DNA of 64,000 nt from an uncultured SAR86 cluster bacterium (GCA_902522825.1 CABYXE010000001.1:186001-250000); one strand, 5' to 3'. Positions 42,924 to 51,821 are shown, counted from the first letter of the stretch. A program made the numbers and translations. Notes: a model not told the origin generated them from the sequence alone.

Positions 42924-43571
42924 ATGTTAAGCAGAGATGAGATACCAAATAATTTTGATTCAAATTTAAATCAAAGAACCCAGGTTCATTTACAGCCTGA
43001 AAGTATTTCAGATAGTGTGGCTCTTTTTATAACTAGATCTTTAAGATTTTTTGCTGACACTTTTTTTAAAAAAAGATATGGTCACAGAGCCGTTGTTTTA
43101 GAAACAATCGCTGCTGTCCCGGGTATGGTTGGCGGCATGTTAGCGCATTTCAAGTCTTTGAGAAAAATGATTGATGATGGAGACTTTATCAAAGAGCTTT
43201 TAGAAGAAGCTGATAATGAAAGAATGCATTTAATGACTTTTATTGCTATTGCAAAGCCTTCTGCTTTCGAGAGATTTATTATTATGGCTGGTCAATTCTT
43301 ATTTGGAGCTTTCTACACAATCTTATACATTTTTTTCAAAAGAACAGCCCATAGGATGGTTGGTTATTTTGAAGAAGAAGCAGTTTTTTCGTATACGGAA
43401 TATTTAAATGAAATAGATTCTGGAAAGATACCTAATACCCCCGCTCCTGAAGTAGCTATAAATTATTGGGGATTAGATAAAAGTGCAACCTTAAGAGAAG
43501 TTATAGAAGTTATACGTGACGACGAAGCTGGACACAGAGATAGAAATCACGCTATAGCAGATTCTTTTTAA
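42924..43571 (+). CDS. aox: Alternative oxidase (AOX, di-iron ubiquinol oxidase)
   Basis: RAVVLETIAAVPGMVGGMLAH, EEADNERMHLMTF, YFEEEAVFSYTEYL, RDDEAGHRDRNH: the conserved AOX di-iron ligands. Confidence 0.93.
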   Translation: MLSRDEIPNNFDSNLNQRTQVHLQPESISDSVALFITRSLRFFADTFFKKRYGHRAVVLETIAAVPGMVGGMLAHFKSLRKMIDDGDFIKELLEEADNERMHLMTFIAIAKPSAFERFIIMAGQFLFGAFYTILYIFFKRTAHRMVGYFEEEAVFSYTEYLNEIDSGKIPNTPAPEVAINYWGLDKSATLREVIEVIRDDEAGHRDRNHAIADSF

Positions 43572-43575
43572 AAAA

Positions 43576-44511
43576 TTATCTTATTGCAATAGGATTAACA
43601 ATCATTTGAACGGCTCCCCTCACCTTCGCTGGACCAAGTATAAACAAAAATTCATTTACTTTATCTTCAGCTAATTCTCCTGTATTCATGGCCTCCAAAA
43701 TATATATACCATTATCCTTTAATAAGATTGGATGGACTGGAAAAGGTTCTCTTTCGTCCATAACCGGAACAACGTCTAAAGACCAAGTATCAGCTCCAAC
43801 GGCGATGACCTCTTTTTCTGCAAGAAACAAAGCAACATCTGGCATCATTCCTGGAGCTCCTGCTCCCCACTCTTTTGGTTCACTTAAAAGTTTTGCTTCT
43901 GTCCATCCAGTATGAAATAAAACTACATCTCCTTTCTTAACTGAAATTTTTTGATTGTTCATGGCTTTTTTTACGTCTTCAAGATCAAAAGTATCCCCCA
44001 TATCTAGATAAGGTACTTCGAAAAAGTCAGCCATATTAATTAAAACACCCCTAGCTACCAAAGGAGGAATTTTTTCTATGCCAAGTTTAGTTAAGCCAGT
44101 AATTTGTGCAAAATCCTTTCCTTCATAGCAATTATAAAATATTCCCTCTGGAGAACCTATGTGACCTAATCCATCAATTTGTGACCCCACCCCAAACCAA
44201 CCATTAAAAATATCATCATTAGCAGCTAGATTTGGATAAACATCTTTACCAGCTCCGTATTGCTGAAAAGGCTGAACTATAGTTAGTTCTATTGATCTTG
44301 GAGGATATGCAGGTGTGTCTTTGTCTATTATTAAGCCAAGACTATAAGTTTTACCTTTTGTAATTAATTTAGATGCTTTTAAAACGGATTCAGAACTTAT
44401 CAAATTAGCGTTTCCAATTTCATCATCTTCTCCCCATTTACTCTTAACACAACCTTCTGAAAAACTAAAAGTTGAAAATATAATAAAAATAAAAGCGTAT
44501 AAAAATTTCAT
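43576..44511 (-). CDS. Cyclase family protein (kynurenine formamidase-like), exported
   Basis: Signal peptide; GVGSQIDGLGHIGSPEG, GDVVLFHTGW, AVGADTWSLD. Confidence 0.85.
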   Translation of the reverse strand: MKFLYAFIFIIFSTFSFSEGCVKSKWGEDDEIGNANLISSESVLKASKLITKGKTYSLGLIIDKDTPAYPPRSIELTIVQPFQQYGAGKDVYPNLAANDDIFNGWFGVGSQIDGLGHIGSPEGIFYNCYEGKDFAQITGLTKLGIEKIPPLVARGVLINMADFFEVPYLDMGDTFDLEDVKKAMNNQKISVKKGDVVLFHTGWTEAKLLSEPKEWGAGAPGMMPDVALFLAEKEVIAVGADTWSLDVVPVMDEREPFPVHPILLKDNGIYILEAMNTGELAEDKVNEFLFILGPAKVRGAVQMIVNPIAIR

Positions 44512-44527
44512 TTTTCTCCAAAAAAAA

Positions 44528-44603
44528 TGGAGCGATTGACGGGGTTCGAACCCGTGGCCTCGACCTTGGCAAGGTCGCGCTCTACCAGCTGAGCTACAAT
44601 CGC
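44528..44603 (-). tRNA. tRNA-Gly (GCC)
   Basis: GCGATTGTAGCTCAGCTGGTAGAGCGCGACCTTGCCAAGGTCGAGGCCACGGGTTCGAACCCCGTCAATCGCTCCA. Confidence 0.97.
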
Positions 44604-44772
44604 ATTGAAAGGTTAATTTACATCAATTTAAAGATGACAAACAATAGTTTTGTTAAATTATATTAATTATGTTACCAGTATAAAAAAATAATTTTGACGT
44701 AATCTCTTTTTTTTTATAAATTGAGGTCTGCTTCTTGAGTCTTGGGGGAGAATCTCAAGAAGCTCTTAGAAT

Positions 44773-44806
44773 AAAAAAAACCCCAGCGAAAGCTGGGGTT
44801 TTTTTT
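44773..44806 (-). terminator. Rho-independent terminator of proteorhodopsin gene
   Basis: AAAACCCCAGC-GAAA-GCTGGGGTTTTTTTT immediately after the PR stop codon. Confidence 0.93.
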
Positions 44807-44817
44807 GCTTTTAAATA

Positions 44818-45516
44818 TTAAGCAGTCTGAGAATCAGCTTTTGCTGCCGCCCATATTGCTAAACCAAACGCAGTTTTATTAATTAAATCTGCAAGGTTAT
44901 AAATAATATTCAATGAATTAGCATCTACTCCACCTTCTGAGAAATACCCTATGGCATAACCTATCGGGTAAATTGCCCAACCAACAGTAACAATCCATTT
45001 GATTGTGTTAAACGCTTGTTGACTTGCTGCATTTCCACTTGAAGCATTAGCTGCAGCTGTTTCTCCAAGAAAGATTTCATAAATAATGTAAAGCCAAGCA
45101 ACCATTCCGATTACAAAACCTACAGTTACATTCATTAATCCAGTTTCTCCAAGATAACCAAAGACCAACATCACGATTGATGCTATTAAAAGTCTCCAGA
45201 ATATAGCAGCGCTTACTGCAGTTACAGCAGCAATAACTAAATAAAATTCAATAATTTGAAGTGGCACTGTTATGAGCCAGTCAATATATCTGTATACAGT
45301 TGGAGTATCTCCCATAACAACCCATACTTCTCTCATGTATAAGTAATGCCAGAAAGCTACACCAGTTACTAATCCAGCAACAGTCATCGATGTTTTCCAC
45401 TTGCCTTTAACGTCTGATCTTTCTATGAAGAAAAACACAGTTGAAGCAAGCATAATCGCTGTCGCCAACCAAAATGAAATACCAACATAATCGTTAGTAG
45501 CTAATATATTATCCAT
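44818..45516 (-). CDS. Proteorhodopsin, light-driven proton pump type, predicted blue-tuned
   Basis: RYIDWLITVPLQIIEFYLV (D97/T101/Q105/E108 equivalents), NLADLINKTAFGLAIW (Schiff-base Lys), strong SD GGGGAGGTTTT-ATG. Confidence 0.97.
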   Translation of the reverse strand: MDNILATNDYVGISFWLATAIMLASTVFFFIERSDVKGKWKTSMTVAGLVTGVAFWHYLYMREVWVVMGDTPTVYRYIDWLITVPLQIIEFYLVIAAVTAVSAAIFWRLLIASIVMLVFGYLGETGLMNVTVGFVIGMVAWLYIIYEIFLGETAAANASSGNAASQQAFNTIKWIVTVGWAIYPIGYAIGYFSEGGVDANSLNIIYNLADLINKTAFGLAIWAAAKADSQTA

Positions 45517-45585
45517 AAAACCTCCCCGTTTTATATCTGTAAAATCCTTTTTAAAATATTCTCAGTCTTTAATATATAACAGTTT

Positions 45586-45614
45586 TTTATATTTTTACAG
45601 TGACATTTTGTCAA
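45586..45614 (-). promoter_or_regulatory. Sigma70 promoter of proteorhodopsin
   Basis: Minus strand TTGACA-N17-TATAAA, about 70-100 nt upstream of PR ATG. Confidence 0.75.
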
Positions 45615-46994
45615 TTAAGCTAATTTTTTTACCCACCTTCCAGAGTTAAATCTGTATGTAAACAAAATAGCTTTCACAAAATAATCAATCATTAGGCTAG
45701 AAAAAATATATTCAATTGGCAAGTCAAAATATAAGAAAACAAAAGCTACTGTTAGCCTGAAAAAGACAAGACCTATCATCGTTATTATCAAAGGTGACTT
45801 CGTATCTCCAGCTCCTCTCAGCGCTCCTCCTAATGCAAATTCAATAGCCATTAAAGGCTGCATAGATCCCAAAAACCAAACAAAAATAACAGTTAATCTA
45901 ATGACTTCAGGGTCATTAATTAAAAATCCAGAAATTTCTTTAGAAAAAATTGCAATAGTAAGACCAATAAATGTCATTGAGACTATTGAAAGTCCTGTTG
46001 ATTTCCATCCGCTTTTCTTTGCCTCTCTTGGATTATCGGCACCTAGAAATTGACCTGTTAAAGTTGCTCCTGCGGCAGAGAAACCCTGACCAATCATAAA
46101 AGATAGCATCAGTATGTTGATCCCAATATTGTAAGCAGCAATTGGAGCAGTTCCATATAAAGAAATTATCCAAAAATAAATTAATAAACCCAGCTGGAAT
46201 ATTCCTTGCTCTATAGTTGCTGGAGTAGCAATTTTTAATATCAATTTTATTCTATTGGTATTGAATGAATTAAAATTTGGAAATGGGATGATAGTTAGCT
46301 TTGAAAGCCAAAGAAAAAGGAAAATAATCGTACCAATGGTGAAAGAAATTCCCCACGCCAAAGCCGCTCCTAAAACTCCTAAATTTGGCAATCCAAAACT
46401 ACCGTTAACAAGGCCAATTAAAAGAAATACATTAATAATATTTTGAAAAATCATAATTACTAATGGTGTTTTTGCATCTCCAGCAGCCCTAAGAGCGGCT
46501 CCAAAAATAAAAGAAGCCGAAAACATTGCAGAAAATAACATTGAATACTTTAAATAATCGATTGCTAAATTTTTAGATTGCTCATTTAATCCGAAAAGCC
46601 CAATGATATCTTCTCCATAAATCCAAACGATGAAGGTAGTGCATAATCCTAAAATCACCCCAATCCATAATGAGTCAAATAAGACTTGAGCGGCTTCATT
46701 TTTTTTCCCTGAACCATAAGCTCTAGCAATTAAGGCAGTTGTTCCGGTTGAAACTGCCATAATTAAAGATTGGATAACAAAAAAAATTCTTTGCCCTGTT
46801 CCCACTGCTGCCAATGCTTCTGTTCCTAGGGCTCCTACTGCTTTTAATCCTACTATTCCTACAGCAGCGAAAAGTATATTGGCAATTATTGATGGCCAGG
46901 CTAAACCCCATATAGAAAGGGTTTCCGGACTAGATACCTTTTCAATTACCTCTTCTGAAACTTCAATGTCTAATGACTGGTCAATAGTCGCCAT
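45615..46994 (-). CDS. MATE family efflux transporter
   Basis: 12 TM; GLKAVGALGTEALAAVGTGQRIFFVIQSL, GAALRAAGDAKTPL, GGALRGAGDTKSPLIITM. Confidence 0.93.
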   Translation of the reverse strand: MATIDQSLDIEVSEEVIEKVSSPETLSIWGLAWPSIIANILFAAVGIVGLKAVGALGTEALAAVGTGQRIFFVIQSLIMAVSTGTTALIARAYGSGKKNEAAQVLFDSLWIGVILGLCTTFIVWIYGEDIIGLFGLNEQSKNLAIDYLKYSMLFSAMFSASFIFGAALRAAGDAKTPLVIMIFQNIINVFLLIGLVNGSFGLPNLGVLGAALAWGISFTIGTIIFLFLWLSKLTIIPFPNFNSFNTNRIKLILKIATPATIEQGIFQLGLLIYFWIISLYGTAPIAAYNIGINILMLSFMIGQGFSAAGATLTGQFLGADNPREAKKSGWKSTGLSIVSMTFIGLTIAIFSKEISGFLINDPEVIRLTVIFVWFLGSMQPLMAIEFALGGALRGAGDTKSPLIITMIGLVFFRLTVAFVFLYFDLPIEYIFSSLMIDYFVKAILFTYRFNSGRWVKKLA

Positions 46995-47021
46995 GAAAAA
47001 TCCTTAATTGCCCTAGAAAAA

Positions 47022-49586
47022 TTACAAAATTAATTCAATTCCAAACGCAAATATTCTTCCCCTAGGATCTATTTGTCTTGGATCGTAACTAAATTCTGGC
47101 TGACTATTAACCTTAGGCGCGTCTTCGTCGGTAAGATTTAGTATTGAAAAATTAAGATTGTACTTTAAATTTTTATTTTTGAAATCACGTTTATATCCAA
47201 GGTCATACATTAAAGAAGAATCTACCTTATTGGAATATCCTCCAACAGAAATTGCTCGTGCAAGCAGTTTTTTATGGTTATCGTAACCACTTACATATCT
47301 GGCATTGAAAGTATATTTATTAAGGTTTTTTTCCAATAAGGCAAATAGATTCACTTTGTATTCAGGAAGAGAATATCCATCAATATCATGATTAAATCTT
47401 CCAGCCCTCTCTATTGAAGTGCCTCCTTGAGTAGTTTCATACTTCATTAAATAAGTACCATTTATCTTATAGTCAAACTGTCCAAAACTACTGTTGTATT
47501 TTCCAGATTCGAAAGAAAAATCTATACCAGATAAATCTGTTTTTTCTTCATTAATATATTTTACATTAGCTGCAAAAAGCACTCCTGAATTGTAAGTAAA
47601 AATTGGATTATTAGGATTTGCAGCATAGAGGGTTTTGGCACTTTCAACGGTTAATCGGTCTTTGTAATTTATTTGCCAATAATCTAAAGAAATTTTCCTA
47701 TCCTCATAAAGATAAATAATTCCAAAATTTGAATTTGTTGATGATTGGGGTTTTAGATCTGGATCTCCTACCTTAGAAACTCGAATAAAAGTTCCGGATA
47801 CGTTGCTCAACGATGTATTTGCAGAATACAACTGACCCAAAGAAGGCATAGCAAAAGAAGTTCCAAGAGAACCTCTTAATATTAAATTATTATTTATGTA
47901 TTTTTTTAGAGATATTTTGGGATCAAATGAGGATTCATCGCCAATTTTTTCAAACCTTGCTGAAATTTTTATATCTAAATCATTACTTATCTGAGGATAA
48001 AATTCAGAAAAAACCGCATATTTTTCTCTGTCAGAATTAACATTTGATCCGCCTCCTAAAAATAATAAATCTGCAGATTTTGTCATTTTACCATCAGCAT
48101 CAAATTCAACTCTGGCTAAGTCATTCCAAGTTACATCAAGGCTTTCTAAACCAGCTTGAAAACCTACAACATAGTTAGAATTATTTATTTGACCCTCATA
48201 GAGAAAATCAAAAATAGATAATTTTGCTTTATGAATCGAATCTTCCCTGCCTGAAATATAGTTTTTTAATGTTTCTGAATTTTGAGAGGAGTCAAAGATG
48301 TTCCATGTTAGATCAGAATTTGGGCCTCCAGTATTATTCAAAGCGGCTATCAATCTTGAATTAATGGTATCCGGACGACTCATTGAATTTTCATGCTCAC
48401 TATGAGTGATAGCTAATTTCATTTTGTCGTCTTTATTTAAATCGATATTAAGATTAGTTGAAAAATGGAATTGATCTATTTCTTTTGGTGATAATGGAGA
48501 AGGTGACGAAGCGCCCAATGGTCTGCCATTCCATTTGACAGGATTATTGAATGGGCTACCTGCTTTTCCTACTCCTATTACTGGAAATGACAATGCTGGA
48601 TAAGATGGAGATTGGGGATTATCGTTTACGTCTACACTTGAAAGAATAAAGGTTGAGGAAAAACTATACTTCTCGAAGGATTGATTAGCATTTAAATAAA
48701 TCTTTTCATGATCCTCATCATTTGTGATGTTAAACCTGTCACCGTATAAAAATCCACAATATAATTTTCCATAAGCTGAGAAATTAGGAATACCTCCATT
48801 TTGAAGGCAGTTAGAATCCTGAATAATATCTCCAGAAGAATAGACATTACCTTCATAAGCCCCTGTACCATTAGTACCATCCACTGTTGCTTCAAAACTA
48901 TTTCCAAACATGCTTACTCCAAGTTCAGAGATGCCTTCTATTTTTTTTGAGGGCAAACTAGATCGATTTAAAATCTCTAAACCTAAAACCAAATTGATAT
49001 CGTTCAAACTATTTCCGTAAAGAAACTCTAGTTTCCTTTCATTCTGTCCATAATGTTGCGTCTTTTGGTTTGAAAATTTTAACTTTCCTCCGTCAAAATT
49101 ATTATAGGTTAAGAAATTTACTACTCCAGCAATAGCATCTGAACCGTATAAAGAAGTAGCTCCTTCTTTTAAGACTTCAATTCTTTCAACAGCAATTTGA
49201 GGAATTAAATTTATATCTACATAGCTATCTCCGCTTTCTGCAGGCAATCCGGCTAAAGTGTTTCTCTTAGAATTAATCATTACTAACGTCGCTGATAAAT
49301 TTAAACCTCTGAGATTTATATTAGCCATTCCTTGATCCGTTCCTTCTAAAGAATCGCTTTGAAAATGAGAACCAGATGAAGTATGAATATACTTTCCAAT
49401 TTCTGCTAAAGAAAAGATATTTAAATTTTCTAAATCTGCTGCAGATAAAACATCTACCGGAGAAGATTCAAGAGTTTTATCTTTAAGATAAGAACCTGTA
49501 ACCACGAGCTCTTCATCTGCTGAAATTAAAATTTGAGCAGTTGAAAATAAACCAAGAATGAGTAGAGACTTTAAAAATTTCATCAA
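47022..49586 (-). CDS. TonB-dependent receptor
   Basis: Signal peptide; EELVVTGSYLKD; plug NINLRGLNLSATLVMINSKRN...VERIEVLKEGATSLYGSDAIAGVVNFLT; C-terminal beta barrel ending in aromatic/hydrophobic segment. Confidence 0.94.
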   Translation of the reverse strand: MMKFLKSLLILGLFSTAQILISADEELVVTGSYLKDKTLESSPVDVLSAADLENLNIFSLAEIGKYIHTSSGSHFQSDSLEGTDQGMANINLRGLNLSATLVMINSKRNTLAGLPAESGDSYVDINLIPQIAVERIEVLKEGATSLYGSDAIAGVVNFLTYNNFDGGKLKFSNQKTQHYGQNERKLEFLYGNSLNDINLVLGLEILNRSSLPSKKIEGISELGVSMFGNSFEATVDGTNGTGAYEGNVYSSGDIIQDSNCLQNGGIPNFSAYGKLYCGFLYGDRFNITNDEDHEKIYLNANQSFEKYSFSSTFILSSVDVNDNPQSPSYPALSFPVIGVGKAGSPFNNPVKWNGRPLGASSPSPLSPKEIDQFHFSTNLNIDLNKDDKMKLAITHSEHENSMSRPDTINSRLIAALNNTGGPNSDLTWNIFDSSQNSETLKNYISGREDSIHKAKLSIFDFLYEGQINNSNYVVGFQAGLESLDVTWNDLARVEFDADGKMTKSADLLFLGGGSNVNSDREKYAVFSEFYPQISNDLDIKISARFEKIGDESSFDPKISLKKYINNNLILRGSLGTSFAMPSLGQLYSANTSLSNVSGTFIRVSKVGDPDLKPQSSTNSNFGIIYLYEDRKISLDYWQINYKDRLTVESAKTLYAANPNNPIFTYNSGVLFAANVKYINEEKTDLSGIDFSFESGKYNSSFGQFDYKINGTYLMKYETTQGGTSIERAGRFNHDIDGYSLPEYKVNLFALLEKNLNKYTFNARYVSGYDNHKKLLARAISVGGYSNKVDSSLMYDLGYKRDFKNKNLKYNLNFSILNLTDEDAPKVNSQPEFSYDPRQIDPRGRIFAFGIELIL

Positions 49587-49683
49587 GGACGGATTATATC
49601 TTCTTTGAAGTCTATATCTAGTGTGTATGTCGATAAGTTGTTTATTTACAATTAAATTAAAAATAAAAAATTTTTAAAAAAAC

Positions 49684-49711
49684 TTGAAAAAAAGTACCTT
49701 AACTCTATAAT
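49684..49711 (+). promoter_or_regulatory. Strong sigma70 promoter
   Basis: TTGAAA-N16-TATAAT. Confidence 0.75.
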
Positions 49712-49717
49712 TGCACA

Positions 49718-49917
49718 ATAATCGTTCATTCTTAGTATCAATAAGGTGCAAAGAACGGAAGTAGGAAGATAGGAAAACCTCTTTCTTTAAGATTTAAAGA
49801 AAGGCAAGCAAGTACCGATAAGGGAACGAGACCGAATATCTACCGAAGGAACGCGTTGAGAAGGGTGTGTATCTTAAGATGCATGTACGAAATCGAAACG
49901 AAAACTGGAGGCACGAT
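49718..49917 (+). promoter_or_regulatory. Long (~200 nt) GGA-rich structured 5' leader of the YRG micro-protein
   Basis: Predicted TSS to ATG; ACGGAAGTAGGAAGATAGGAAA cluster; perfect hairpin CTTTCTTTAA-GAT-TTAAAGAAAG; imprecise repeat TACCGATAAGGGAACG / TACCGAAGGAACG. Confidence 0.55.
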
Positions 49918-50082
49918 ATGACTACTTATAGAGGTATCAAAGTTACTCCTGAAAATATCTCAAAGGATGAGAAATCTCCAAAAGCAGGTATTTACAGAGG
50001 TACTAAGCACGATGCTATTAAAAGTGAAAAGTCTAACACGTCAGGTGAAGGAATTTACCGTGGTGTTAAGCACGTAGCTTAA
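49918..50082 (+). CDS. 54-aa protein with three YRG repeats (DUF4278-like)
   Basis: MTTYRGIKVTPENISKDEKSPKAGIYRGTKHDAIKSEKSNTSGEGIYRGVKHVA; SD CTGGAGGCACGAT-ATG; followed by terminator. Track start at 49867 is likely too early. Confidence 0.75.
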   Translation: MTTYRGIKVTPENISKDEKSPKAGIYRGTKHDAIKSEKSNTSGEGIYRGVKHVA

Positions 50083-50097
50083 TTATTGATAGCGATA

Positions 50098-50127
50098 AAA
50101 AGGGAGACTTTAGTCTCCCTTTTTTTA
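50098..50127 (+). terminator. Rho-independent terminator of the YRG gene
   Basis: AAAGGGAGACT-TT-AGTCTCCCTTTTTTT. Confidence 0.92.
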
Positions 50128-50130
50128 TAG

Positions 50131-50162
50131 AAAAAAGGCAGATCTTTCGATCTGCCTTTTTA
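50131..50162. terminator. Bidirectional rho-independent terminator (amtB / YRG)
   Basis: AAAAAAGGCAGATC-TTTC-GATCTGCCTTTTT. Confidence 0.9.
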
Positions 50163-50174
50163 TAGGGGGAGAAT

Positions 50175-51404
50175 TTACTCTGAAAACTCAGGGTAAGCTG
50201 AGACTCCAACTTCTGAAGCATCCATTCCTTCCATCTCATCTTCTAGAGTAGGACGAAGTCCCATAATAGCTTTGATGACAAGAAGCGTTGCTCCTGCAGT
50301 TATAAAAGTCCAAAGGAATATTGAGACAGCTCCAATTGCTTGTGTGCCAAATGCACCAGCTCCTGATAATGGAGTTGCCATGATTCCCCAAACACCTACC
50401 GTACCGTGAGCTGATATTGCCCCAACTGGGTCATCAACTTTAAGTACTGAGTCAAAGAATACGACTGAAAAATAAACTATCACACCACCGACTGCTCCAA
50501 TGATTGTAGCGAGTCCGCCTGAAGGTGTATCTGGAGCAGCAGTAATTGCAACCAATCCTGCAATAGCACCATTAATACCCATGGTTACGTCCATTTTTCC
50601 TGTTAATACTTTTGAAATAATTATTGCTCCTAAAACACCACCAGCAGCAGCTGCGTTAGTATTTAAGAAGACTTGAGCTACAGCGTTTGCGTTATCAACT
50701 GTGTGTACAGCTAATTGAGAACCACCGTTAAACCCAAACCAACCTAGCCATAGGATAAAAGCACCTAATGCTGCAATTGGAATATTTGAACCTCTCATTA
50801 CAGTTACTGATCCATCAGAACCGTATTTACCAGATCTTGCTCCTAAGATAAGAACAGCTGCTAAAGCGGCAGAAGCCCCACAAAGGTGAACAACACCTGA
50901 ACCTGCAAAATCAGTGTAGCCGATAGCGTCTAACCATCCACCACCCCATTTCCAGTATCCTTGTACAGGATAAATAAAGCCAGTCATAACGACTGCGAAT
51001 ATAAAGAAAGGTATTAATCTCATTCTTTCAGCAACAGCTCCTGAAACAATTGACATAGCAGTTGCGACAAAAACTACCTGGAAGAAGAAATCAGCTGCGT
51101 CAGAATAACCCAAATCATAATTTGCGGTTAGTCCAGACAAGCTAATGCCCCAAGTCGTACCCATTCCTGGCAGATAAGCATTTATAACATCATCGCCTGG
51201 GTACATTAAATAAAAACCACATGCCAAATACATTACGCATGCGATTGAATATAGACCTAAATTTTTGGTTACAATTTCTGAAACGTTTTTTGAACGAACT
51301 AATCCTGCTTCCAACATAGTGAAACCGGCAGCCATCCACATAACGAAAGCTCCAGAAAGTACTAAATAAAAAGTATTTAGTGCAAATTCCATCTCAGTCA
51401 TCAT
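50175..51404 (-). CDS. amtB: Ammonium transporter AmtB
   Basis: FVMWMAAGFTMLEAGLVRSKNVSEI, DFAGSGVVHLCGASAALAAVLILGAR, GWFGFNGGSQ; start set behind SD TTGGAGAAAA. Confidence 0.96.
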   Translation of the reverse strand: MMTEMEFALNTFYLVLSGAFVMWMAAGFTMLEAGLVRSKNVSEIVTKNLGLYSIACVMYLACGFYLMYPGDDVINAYLPGMGTTWGISLSGLTANYDLGYSDAADFFFQVVFVATAMSIVSGAVAERMRLIPFFIFAVVMTGFIYPVQGYWKWGGGWLDAIGYTDFAGSGVVHLCGASAALAAVLILGARSGKYGSDGSVTVMRGSNIPIAALGAFILWLGWFGFNGGSQLAVHTVDNANAVAQVFLNTNAAAAGGVLGAIIISKVLTGKMDVTMGINGAIAGLVAITAAPDTPSGGLATIIGAVGGVIVYFSVVFFDSVLKVDDPVGAISAHGTVGVWGIMATPLSGAGAFGTQAIGAVSIFLWTFITAGATLLVIKAIMGLRPTLEDEMEGMDASEVGVSAYPEFSE

Positions 51405-51750
51405 TTTTCTCCAATAATGCATCTTCACCGGTTTCTCCAGTTCTGATGCGGATTACATCTGTAAGCTCGTTTACGAAGATTTTTCCATCACCTATGGATC
51501 CGGTATTAGCCACGTCACGAACAGCCTCGATGATATTAGGAACATCATCATCGTTGCATGCCACCATTAGCATGCCTTTAGGATTTGTATCAGTTACATA
51601 TTCTGAACCTCTGTAGGAACTTGTATGTCCTTTAGAAGATCCAAAGCCTCTAACGTCAAATAAAGTTGCACCATTTATCTTTATTGCAGACAAAGCGCTT
51701 TTCACGACTTCGACTTTTGACGGTCTCACAACTATATAAACAAGTTTCAC
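51394..51750 (-). CDS. glnK: Nitrogen regulatory protein P-II (GlnK/GlnB), GTG start
   Basis: (M/V)KLVYIVVRPSKVEVVKSAL...VRGFGSSKGHTSSYRGSEYV...IGDGKIFVNELTDVIRIRTGETGEDAL; AGGAGG SD before GTG at 51748-51750. Confidence 0.93.
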   Translation of the reverse strand: MKLVYIVVRPSKVEVVKSALSAIKINGATLFDVRGFGSSKGHTSSYRGSEYVTDTNPKGMLMVACNDDDVPNIIEAVRDVANTGSIGDGKIFVNELTDVIRIRTGETGEDALLEKNDD

Positions 51751-51821
51751 AAATCCTCCTAATGAAAATGATTTTACAGAGGCACGATTTCCCACTAAGA
51801 ATGATGATTTGAAAAAATTTT

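Noticed and set aside
44818-49586. A proteorhodopsin plus retinal biosynthesis cluster (crtEBIY/blh)
   Set aside because: Neighbours are MATE transporter and TonB receptor; no carotenoid or blh-like genes are present in the window.
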